A stretch of DNA of 64,000 nucleotides. It comes from Gammaproteobacteria bacterium (GTDB taxonomy: Bacteria > Pseudomonadota > Gammaproteobacteria > Pseudomonadales > Pseudohongiellaceae). The stretch is from the NCBI GenBank assembly GCA_029246545.1, contig JAQWMX010000020.1, forward strand, positions 31,643 to 95,642. The letters run 5' to 3'. Made by a program: the position numbers and the translations under genes. Below, in pieces: positions 57,214 through 64,000 of the stretch. How positions within the stretch are numbered: position 1 is the stretch's first letter; the number at the start of each line of letters is the position of its first letter. The notes beneath the pieces are model-generated. The model was given only the letters and a program-made list of their open reading frames with translations. It was not told where the DNA came from and did not search any database.

Positions 57214-58653
57214 TTAGCCGTCCAACATTAAGGTGAAAAAGCTTTGAAGACCGTTTCTTTCGACAAGTAGAGGCAGCGGACTTTCAGTAGGTAGGTCTGC
57301 ATTAATTTCTACCAGATCAGCCACAGAGTCTAGTTCTCTACCATTTAGACTCAAAATTATGTCGCCTTCTTGCAAGCCTGCCCTTTCAGCGACTTGACCC
57401 GTGACTTCGTCAATTCTAAGTCCGAATTCTAAACCAAGCCTTTGCTTCTCTCTTGATGTTAATTCTGACACAGTCAGACCCAATGAGTTTTCTCTTGGCT
57501 CTAGATCACCCAGCAGGATTGGTTGCTGATTTGAAGCGGCATCTAGATCGCCTACCAGCATAAGAATGTTTTCAAGTCTTCCATCACGTATTAATTCAAC
57601 TTCTACCTCGCTACCGGGCAATGAGAGTCCAACTTGATAAGGTAAGTCAGCACTATTCCTGATTTCACCACCATCATAACGAAGAATAATGTCTTCGGTC
57701 TGAAACCCTGCAGTTTCAGCAGGTCCACCAGGTAACACATCATTGACAAAGGCTCCCTTTGGTGTTGCCAGGTTGTAAATATCTGCCTGATCTTGAGTGA
57801 CATCAGCAATTGCCACACCCATCCAACCCCTAGAAACGTTTCCAGATTGCATTAATTGATCAATAACATTTGCTGCAATATCAACAGGAATTGCAAAAGA
57901 CAAACCAATTGAACCACCTGAATTAGAATATATCTGAGAATTCACTCCGATGACTTCTCCCGCAAGATTAAATAACGGCCCACCAGAATGACCAGGGTTT
58001 ATCGCCACATCTGTTTGAATAAAAGATACATAATTACCCTGCCCCGTTATTTGTGGTGGCAAACTTCTACCAACAAAACTAACAACGCCAGCAGCAACTG
58101 AGCGACTTAAATTAAAAGGAGAGCCAATTGCTAAGACCCATTGTCCTACTTTCACATCCTCTACATCTCCAAAAGGAACAGTAGGCAATCCTTCTGCTGC
58201 AATTTTTATTAATGCTAAATCTGAACGTTGATCTGAGCCGATAAGTTCAGCTATAAACTGACGCTGATCATCTAGGGTTATAGTGATTTCATCTGCTCCA
58301 TCGATTACATGATGATTGGTAACAATGTAACCATCCTCAGAAATAATAAAACCAGAGCCTAGAGAAGAGCTCTCCCTATCTCCTAGATTGAAATCTTCTG
58401 GCAAACGATCCCCGAAATATTCTAGAAACTCCTCAAGCTCTTCTCTGTCCCCATCATAATCATCCAAGCTATCGTTTCCGGTAATAGTACTGCGGATAGT
58501 GACATTTACAATCGCTGGTGCACTTTGCTCAACAAGCTCAGTGAAATCTGGCAAGAATTGCGCTGCAGCCTGAGTTGAAATTAAGACAGTAAAAATAAAG
58601 GCTATAATTATTGTTACTGACCGCAACTGCGGAAACAATTTTGTTCTAAACAT
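57214..58653 (-). CDS. mucD: Periplasmic serine protease, MucD/DegQ-like
   Basis: This HtrA protease degrades misfolded envelope proteins and limits the sigma-E response. The 479-residue protein has a signal peptide (to about residue 31), the triad H115 (TNHHVID), D145 (RSDLALI) and S223, and two PDZ domains (about 280-370 and 390-475). The residue before the catalytic Ser is His (GHSGG) where most HtrA proteins have Asn. The gene's place after rseC matches mucD in the algU cluster of Pseudomonas. Confidence 0.93.
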   Translation of the reverse strand: MFRTKLFPQLRSVTIIIAFIFTVLISTQAAAQFLPDFTELVEQSAPAIVNVTIRSTITGNDSLDDYDGDREELEEFLEYFGDRLPEDFNLGDRESSSLGSGFIISEDGYIVTNHHVIDGADEITITLDDQRQFIAELIGSDQRSDLALIKIAAEGLPTVPFGDVEDVKVGQWVLAIGSPFNLSRSVAAGVVSFVGRSLPPQITGQGNYVSFIQTDVAINPGHSGGPLFNLAGEVIGVNSQIYSNSGGSIGLSFAIPVDIAANVIDQLMQSGNVSRGWMGVAIADVTQDQADIYNLATPKGAFVNDVLPGGPAETAGFQTEDIILRYDGGEIRNSADLPYQVGLSLPGSEVEVELIRDGRLENILMLVGDLDAASNQQPILLGDLEPRENSLGLTVSELTSREKQRLGLEFGLRIDEVTGQVAERAGLQEGDIILSLNGRELDSVADLVEINADLPTESPLPLLVERNGLQSFFTLMLDG

Positions 58654-58711
58654 AATCTATTCTCTTAATTATCTTTTTTCAAAATGTTAAATTTAAGAAA
58701 CTTAATAAACC

Positions 58712-59176
58712 TTAAGTCGACAACTCCATATTACTTTCTGGTAATAAACTAATATTGATTTTTTCTAGACTGTCATGCCTTAAAAAATAATGTTTTAAAA
58801 ATTTCATGCTCAAGAATAGGACAATAACAACCAATGTCATAATAACCAATTCACTAAAGCCAGCCAAATCAGCCAAAAAAGCTGTACACAACATACCAAT
58901 TAAGGGTAATAAATACAGGATTAATGCTAACTGAACCAGCTTACTTGCCTCTATATTTATTTGGACTAGAGAGCCTTTTTTCAATGACCGAATATCCGTT
59001 TCAATCGGCATCAGCTTAGTTGGCAATTCTAATTCTCTGTTTACATACAAAGAATTTAAGAGATATTGCCCACATGATGGTTTAAGCGAGCAGCTACTAC
59101 AGTTGCCACTATTAAAGGCTTGTAGTCTTAAATATTTTGATTCAATTGATAAAACTTTGGCTATTTCACTAAACAT
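58712..59176 (-). CDS. rseC: RseC/MucC-family sigma-E regulator
   Basis: The 154-residue protein has an N-terminal Cys-rich segment (C26, C29 and C35 in CSSCSLKPSCGQYLLN), a conserved SLKKGSLVQINIE stretch and two TM segments (about 82-100 and 105-128). RseC proteins act positively on sigma E and in Fe-S or SoxR reduction. It follows rseA by 100 bp. rseB, which normally lies between them, is absent. Confidence 0.9.
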   Translation of the reverse strand: MFSEIAKVLSIESKYLRLQAFNSGNCSSCSLKPSCGQYLLNSLYVNRELELPTKLMPIETDIRSLKKGSLVQINIEASKLVQLALILYLLPLIGMLCTAFLADLAGFSELVIMTLVVIVLFLSMKFLKHYFLRHDSLEKINISLLPESNMELST

Positions 59177-59276
59177 AATGAATTTATCGCTTCTTTAAAT
59201 AAATTAAGTATGCCAGAAAAAAAGAAATTAGAAATTAGAAATTAAGGTGTTGCGGCTTTAACTTATTACAGAAATT

Positions 59277-59978
59277 TTACTCTTCTTCTATGATGACATT
59301 GAAGTTTACAGGGAATTCTACAGATTCTTGAGGCTCTCCAACAAACTCTTGAAAAACCGCTTGTCTAAGACGAACACGTGCAGCTTCTTCTAATGATTCA
59401 GTTTCTGTAAATTCAGTATATAGTTGAGGGACAAGACTAAATTCGGATGGTGAGTAGGCGTCATCAAACTCTGGAACCATATCCTCTGAGATACCTGTTT
59501 GTTCTGCAAATTGCAGCTCAGGTTCTTGTTGAACCAATGGGCTCAAAGCTCCTCCAGCAACAAACACAATAGCGGCAACAGAAGCAGCTATAACTCCCTG
59601 CCCCATACGTCTGAACATAGTTATTCGACTATTAACTGTTAAGTGGCTACCAGCAGCTTTATTGAATGTAGTAGAAGAGCTGGCATTCTCATCTCTTTCT
59701 TCTATACCATCTAATTCTGCATTAATGCGTGAAAGCAAGTCAGGTCGTTTTTCGACAACATCATCCGCTTTCTTACCAAGAACTGGGAAACCAGCATTTA
59801 GACTATTGTCCAACTCACCTTTAATAGCTGCGCTGAGCAAATGGAAACGCTCCCATTTGAGTTTCAATTCATCATTCCCCTCACACTCTTTAAGGATGCG
59901 ACGAAATTCAAACTCATTCGCCTCATTATCCATCAGTGCTGACAATGACTCTTGAAGCTTTTCTTTGCCTTTACTCAT
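59277..59978 (-). CDS. rseA: Anti-sigma-E factor RseA (MucA)
   Basis: RseA spans the inner membrane and holds sigma E in check. The protein (233 residues from the ATG at 59978; an in-frame TTG adds seven) has the sigma-binding start (KEKLQESLSALMDNEANEFEF), one TM segment (about 127-147, VIAASVAAIVFVAGGALSPLV) and a periplasmic tail. Usually RseB binds that tail and shields it from DegS; no rseB follows here. It is 129 bp downstream of rpoE. Confidence 0.92.
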   Translation of the reverse strand: MSKGKEKLQESLSALMDNEANEFEFRRILKECEGNDELKLKWERFHLLSAAIKGELDNSLNAGFPVLGKKADDVVEKRPDLLSRINAELDGIEERDENASSSTTFNKAAGSHLTVNSRITMFRRMGQGVIAASVAAIVFVAGGALSPLVQQEPELQFAEQTGISEDMVPEFDDAYSPSEFSLVPQLYTEFTETESLEEAARVRLRQAVFQEFVGEPQESVEFPVNFNVIIEEE

Positions 59979-60107
59979 ATTTTCTTTCGCTTCAATCAAC
60001 TTAATTTTTTATGTTCATATTCTGTTATCACACTGCTTCTCTTAGTTACAAAAGAAAAAGCATTACCAACTAGACAACAATTATCAATAAAAATTCCGAA
60101 ACCGGGC

Positions 60108-60740
60108 TTATTTTTTCTTTAAACCACGATCCTGGCCTTTTTCAGCCACTTTCCCATTATTTATAAAAGGGCTAATTACAGCATCTAATACTTCTCTAGC
60201 CCGAAAAATCCTTGAACGTACAGTCCCAACTGGGCAATCCATGATTTGAGTAATTTCTTCATAACTCAATCCACCAAATTCGCGCAAGGTAAACGCCGTT
60301 CTTAAGTCTTCAGGCAGTTCTTCAATCGCATTGTTGATGAGCAAATGTAATTCATTGCTGGATAATTTGTCCTCTGGAGATCCATTGTCTACTAACTCTG
60401 ACGGGAGTTCGGCCAAGTCTGCGTCACCCAAATCAACATCTGTACCTGGTGGTCTTCTACCTTTCGTGACCATGTGGTTTTTTGCTGTATTTATAGCAAT
60501 GCGATAGAGCCATGTGTAAAAAGCGCTATCTCCACGAAATTTTGGTAATGCCCTATAGGCCTTTATAAAAGCTTCCTGGCAGACATCTTCAACTTCACTC
60601 TGATCACGAATAAAACGGGATATCAAAGCCATTATTCTGTGCTGATAACGCAGCACCAAGAGATCAAAAGCGTTTTTGTTGCCTTTGAAAACCTGGTCAA
60701 CTAGTTGCTGATCAGTTTGTTTGGCCTTATTGGTAGACAA
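60108..60740 (-). CDS. rpoE: RNA polymerase sigma-E factor (AlgU/RpoE)
   Basis: The 210-residue ECF sigma factor has region 2 (VLRYQHRIMALISRFIRDQ, EDVCQEAFIKAYRALPKFRG, WLYRIAINTAKNHM) and region 4 (LREFGGLSYEEITQIMDCPVGTV). It controls the envelope-stress response. It heads the rpoE-rseA-rseC-mucD run and is divergent from nadB. A GAACTT lies upstream but without a matching sigma-E -10. Confidence 0.96.
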   Translation of the reverse strand: MSTNKAKQTDQQLVDQVFKGNKNAFDLLVLRYQHRIMALISRFIRDQSEVEDVCQEAFIKAYRALPKFRGDSAFYTWLYRIAINTAKNHMVTKGRRPPGTDVDLGDADLAELPSELVDNGSPEDKLSSNELHLLINNAIEELPEDLRTAFTLREFGGLSYEEITQIMDCPVGTVRSRIFRAREVLDAVISPFINNGKVAEKGQDRGLKKK

Positions 60741-60814
60741 TTTTTCTATCCCTTTTTAATTACTTACTAGAACCAAATAGGTAAAATGTTTATAAACCTT
60801 CTATTAAGTTCAGA

Positions 60815-62455
60815 ATGAAAAAATCTTATTCCTCTTCAGCATACAGTAATCATGATGTACTTGTCATAGGTGGCGGAGCTGCAGGTCTTAGCTTAGCGCT
60901 CAAAATAGCTGAGTTTACTAAGGTCACTATTCTCTCTAAAAGTTCCCTAAAACAGGGTAGTACTTATTATGCTCAAGGCGGTGTTGCTGCAGTACTTGAC
61001 TCTAAAGATAGTGAAATTTCACATGTTGAAGACACTTTGCTTGCTGGTGCAGGCCTTTGTCATAGAGAAATAGTGGAATATGCCGTAAGTCGCGGACCTG
61101 AATGTATAGAATGGTTAACCCAGCAAGGCGTAGCATTTAGCTTACTTGATAATCCTAATACCGCTGATTCGGATAAATCCTCAACATTTTCAGATTTTCA
61201 CTTAACCCAGGAAGGCGGTCATAGTCATCGTCGGGTTATTCATGCCGCCGATGCGACGGGTAAAGCTATATTCAATAGCCTTTCAAAAAAGGTATTGAGT
61301 AATCCCAACATCACAGTTCAAACCAATACTGTAGCGATTGATTTAATTAACAGTGGCAAGATGGGAGATAAAGACAATCGTTGTATCGGTGCTTATATAC
61401 TGGATGAATCAACGGGAGCAATTAGCACATACAATGCAAGATTTGTTGTGCTTGCCACTGGCGGAGCCAGCAAAGCTTATTTATATACATCGAATCCTGA
61501 TGGCGCTAGTGGCGATGGTATTGCCATGGCTTGGCGTGCAGGCTGTCGTGTAGCCAACTTAGAATTCAATCAATTTCATCCTACTTGCCTCTTCCATCCT
61601 CATGCAAAATCATTTTTGATTACCGAGGCCTTGCGAGGCGAAGGTGGAATTTTACGCTTACCTAACGGTCAACCCTTTATGGCCGACTATGATGAGCGAG
61701 CTGAACTTGCTCCCAGAGACATCGTTGCTCGTGCCATTGATTCAGAAATGAAACGTTTAGGCTGTGACTGTGTTTATTTAGATATTACTCATAAGTCACC
61801 AGAGTTTATTCACGAACATTTTCCTAGCATTCAAAAGAAATGTTTGAAGTATGGAATTGATATATGCACTGAACAGATTCCTGTGGTTCCTGCTGCGCAT
61901 TATAGTTGTGGCGGCATCATGGTAGATGAAACTGGGAAAACCGATGTAAGCAATCTTTATGCTATTGGTGAAACCAGCTTTACTGGTTTGCATGGTGCAA
62001 ACCGGATGGCGAGCAACTCTTTACTTGAATGCTTTGTGTTTGCTTTTGCTGCAGCAGAGAATATTCGGCAAAAACTCGATAGTACTGACTTTATCTCTGA
62101 GCCGCCTTTTTGGGACGAAAGCCGAGTTACAGATTCTGATGAAGATGTTGTGATTTCTCACAACTGGGATGAAATTAGGCGTCTTATGTGGGACTACGTT
62201 GGCATTGTAAGAACTGATAAACGCTTACAACGCGCAGCTAACCGTATTGAATTATTAAGAAATGAAATTCACGAGTACTATGGAAATTACAAGATCAATA
62301 CAAACTTGTTAGAACTGAGAAACTTGGCTTTGGTTGCAGAACTAATTATTAAATCAGCAATAGATAGAAAGGAAAGTCGAGGTTTACATTATACTTTAGA
62401 CTATCCTGATCTACTCAATAATAGTACCGATACAATTTTAATACCTGAAAGTTAA
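60815..62455 (+). CDS. nadB: L-aspartate oxidase
   Basis: NadB oxidises L-aspartate to iminoaspartate, the first step of NAD synthesis. The 546-residue flavoprotein has the FAD dinucleotide motif [13 protein letters not shown] (16-28), [26 protein letters not shown], the catalytic region [13 protein letters not shown] [12 protein letters not shown] and the C-terminal [16 protein letters not shown]. It is divergent from rpoE, as in E. coli and Pseudomonas. Confidence 0.97.
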   Translation: MKKSYSSSAYSNHDVLVIGGGAAGLSLALKIAEFTKVTILSKSSLKQGSTYYAQGGVAAVLDSKDSEISHVEDTLLAGAGLCHREIVEYAVSRGPECIEWLTQQGVAFSLLDNPNTADSDKSSTFSDFHLTQEGGHSHRRVIHAADATGKAIFNSLSKKVLSNPNITVQTNTVAIDLINSGKMGDKDNRCIGAYILDESTGAISTYNARFVVLATGGASKAYLYTSNPDGASGDGIAMAWRAGCRVANLEFNQFHPTCLFHPHAKSFLITEALRGEGGILRLPNGQPFMADYDERAELAPRDIVARAIDSEMKRLGCDCVYLDITHKSPEFIHEHFPSIQKKCLKYGIDICTEQIPVVPAAHYSCGGIMVDETGKTDVSNLYAIGETSFTGLHGANRMASNSLLECFVFAFAAAENIRQKLDSTDFISEPPFWDESRVTDSDEDVVISHNWDEIRRLMWDYVGIVRTDKRLQRAANRIELLRNEIHEYYGNYKINTNLLELRNLALVAELIIKSAIDRKESRGLHYTLDYPDLLNNSTDTILIPES

Positions 62456-62458
62456 AGC

Positions 62459-62719
62459 TTAAGTCTTATTTTGATCTGCATTATTTTCTAAGATCATTTG
62501 CACCATTAGTTTTAACTCCGAATCTGGTGCCACTTCTTTTTTGATGAGCCAACTAAACAAGTCTTGATCTTCTTGTTCCAATAATCGCTGATAAATTTTA
62601 ATTGTCTCTTCTTCTAAAGACGCCAGTTTTTCAGTTACAAATGGAAGTAAAAGTAAATCTAACTCCAACATACCTCGGCGGCTATGCCAACACATTTTTT
62701 TTAATTCGACTTCATTCAT
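62459..62719 (-). CDS. sdhE: FAD assembly factor SdhE
   Basis: SdhE promotes covalent attachment of FAD to succinate dehydrogenase and fumarate reductase. The 86-residue helical protein has the diagnostic RRGMLELD motif (about 14-21) and FSWLIKK. It is convergent with nadB (3-bp gap) and divergent from ygfZ, a neighbour in many relatives. Confidence 0.93.
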   Translation of the reverse strand: MNEVELKKMCWHSRRGMLELDLLLLPFVTEKLASLEEETIKIYQRLLEQEDQDLFSWLIKKEVAPDSELKLMVQMILENNADQNKT

Positions 62720-62765
62720 TATATAAACTTTGTTAGCAGAGCTCTGGCCCGTATAATCACATAAG

Positions 62766-63653
62766 ATGGATAATTATTCTGTAAATTTAAACCACCGAGA
62801 GCTACTTGTTGTTAGCGGCGAAGATAGCGAAAGCTTTCTCCAAGGCCAGTTAAGTTGTGATCTTAGTGATCTCTCAAAACTCGACAGTTGCCTTGGCTGC
62901 CTATGTGACAATAAAGGCCGAGTAGTCGCAAGCTTCACACTCTGGAAAATAGCAGACGTATTCTACCTCGAAATAGAAACTGGTGTAGCCGCTATTGCAG
63001 AACAACATTTAAAAAAATACAGCGTGTTTTATAAAAGTGAAATAACAATTAACAATGAAGCATTTTATCGCACAGGTTTAATTGGGCCCTCTGCGTTGAA
63101 AGAGTTAGAAAATTTATTTCCGGAACTACCACGTTCAGAAAATCAGGTCACTGTGTCAGGTGAAAATTTCTTGAGATTGACTGACGCTAAAAATCAACGT
63201 TATGAATTATGGCAAGGTAAAAATTCTGAATCTGAGTTATCACTAACTCAGGGTGAATTAGAAAATTGGATAATCTTAGATCAAGAGCAAGGCTTGTATA
63301 GATTAAAATTTGAAGACTCAGCTCTATATACCCCTCAAGAATTAAACTACGATCTTCTTGGTCATATAAGCTTTACTAAAGGCTGCTATACAGGACAAGA
63401 AATAGTTGCTCGAATGCACTATCGTGGCAAGGCAAAGAAACGACTTTATTTACTTCAAGTGAATGCTGATTCCATTCCAGAAAAAAATATGAAAATAGTA
63501 TTAACCGACAATAAAGTTATTGGCGAGATAATCAGTATTGCAACCATCACCAAAAACCAATTCCAAGTTCAAGCTATAGCCAAAGAATCTATCAACCAGG
63601 CGATAACGATAGAAAAACTCAACAAATCTGAAATAAAACTAATTTCCTCTTAA
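62766..63653 (+). CDS. ygfZ: Folate-binding protein YgfZ
   Basis: YgfZ is a tetrahydrofolate-binding protein that helps assembly of some Fe-S enzymes. The 295-residue protein has the family motif KGCYTGQEIVARMHYRGK (conserved Cys) and SGEDSESFLQGQLSCDL near the N-terminus. It is the last complete gene on the plus strand before the window end. Confidence 0.93.
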   Translation: MDNYSVNLNHRELLVVSGEDSESFLQGQLSCDLSDLSKLDSCLGCLCDNKGRVVASFTLWKIADVFYLEIETGVAAIAEQHLKKYSVFYKSEITINNEAFYRTGLIGPSALKELENLFPELPRSENQVTVSGENFLRLTDAKNQRYELWQGKNSESELSLTQGELENWIILDQEQGLYRLKFEDSALYTPQELNYDLLGHISFTKGCYTGQEIVARMHYRGKAKKRLYLLQVNADSIPEKNMKIVLTDNKVIGEIISIATITKNQFQVQAIAKESINQAITIEKLNKSEIKLISS

Positions 63654-63911
63654 GATCAATTAGATACCATAGGTAAGTCATTTAAATTCTAAGATCTAGC
63701 ATTTAATTTATTCAATTAAATTGATTAACTACTCGATATTATAAGAAAAACATGAAGAATCAAAAGTATGAACCAGTTGGCACTTTTCTTGTGGATTAGA
63801 TGTCATGATCAGACACGCAAATGTGGAGTCTACTTTAATAAAAATATTCGCCTAACAATTGTATGTCGTCAAAACCTTTTGGACTGAGGGCAGTCTGATT
63901 CAAGAGACAGA
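63654..63911. other. A+T-rich spacer after ygfZ
   Basis: No coding frame, RNA gene or G+C terminator stem is seen in these 258 bp. There is only a weak A/T dyad (AATTTA/TAAATT) near 63707-63725. Confidence 0.6.
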
Positions 63912-63998
63912 TTAGCTCATCTGGTTTAGTTGTTTATCGTAATGCATTTGTTTTCTCATAGAGATTGTATTTTGTTTGATCATCTCACGCTGCTCAAG
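63912..63998 (-). CDS. Possible 3' end of a gene entering from the right edge
   Basis: The minus strand is open in one frame from the window edge to a TAA at 63912-63914, giving 28 residues (LEQREMIKQNTISMR..., ends KQLNQMS). The Gln/Met/Lys-rich, helical composition looks like a protein tail, but the stretch is too short to identify and could be chance. Confidence 0.3.
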   Translation of the reverse strand, partial: LEQREMIKQNTISMRKQMHYDKQLNQMS

Positions 63999-64000
63999 TA

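Noticed and set aside
60806..60811. GAACTT upstream of rpoE as a sigma-E -35
   Set aside because: No TCTGA-like -10 lies 16-17 bp downstream, so sigma-E autoregulation cannot be supported from sequence.

Overview
The window is a 64 kb stretch of an A+T-rich chromosome (roughly 60% A+T by eye) from a gammaproteobacterium. Protein families and gene order closely follow Pseudomonas and its relatives: rpsB-tsf-pyrH-frr-uppS, map-glnD-yffB-dapD-dapE, prfB-lysS, nudJ-mnmA-hflD-purB, rnd-ycgL-ycgN, ffs-dnaX-ybaB-recR, cysM-rlmD-mazG, and rpoE-rseA-rseC-mucD-lepA-lepB-rnc-era-recO beside nadB. Low GC, compact spacing and a gene trio of the marine 'proteobacterial dedicated sortase' type suggest a free-living marine lineage; the species cannot be named from the sequence alone. 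No rRNA, tRNA, prophage, transposase or CRISPR array was seen.

Layout. 1-3,801: translation/UMP kinase operon on the minus strand, with an unusual Lys/Ala-rich tail on ribosomal protein S2. 4,098-10,122: map, glnD, an ArsC-like reductase and the lysine/peptidoglycan genes dapD-dapE on the plus strand. 10,119-12,404: rsmJ and, divergent from it, a gene that fuses a GntR/YtrA-type DNA-binding domain to a complete PurM-like (AIR synthase) domain, with a perfect 11-bp inverted repeat in the shared promoter. 12,467-18,674: an accessory block with two secreted proteins (one DUF6152), a sensor kinase/response regulator pair (PdsS/PdsR-like), a divergent OmpA-like protein (PdsO-like) and a GST. 18,820-23,246: a 3'-truncated uracil-DNA glycosylase, lysS, prfB with its programmed frameshift, and moaE-moaD-moaC. 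23,332-31,790: nudJ-mnmA-hflD, an inserted MFS transporter and VapBC-like pair, then purB-roxA-dusA-terB.

31,802-34,112: an RssC/RssB/PilZ signalling locus. 34,102-43,194: hrpA, a small membrane protein, ycgN, ycgL, rnd, recR, ybaB, dnaX (with an A10 slippery run) and 4.5S RNA. 43,325-47,330: a possible 50-aa membrane protein, an AmpG-like permease, uppP, tsaB and an AlgP/histone-H1-like protein. 47,666-60,740: adk, mazG, rlmD, cysM, recO, era, rnc, DUF4845, lepB, lepA, mucD, rseC, rseA and rpoE on the minus strand; relA, pdxJ and rseB are absent from the places they occupy in relatives. 60,815-63,653: nadB, sdhE and ygfZ.

Most of the window is conserved housekeeping. The parts most worth a second look are the GntR-PurM fusion with its palindrome, the Pds regulatory trio without a sortase, the degenerate PIN toxin under a strong promoter/operator, the truncated ung, the missing rseB and relA, and the dnaX slippery run.
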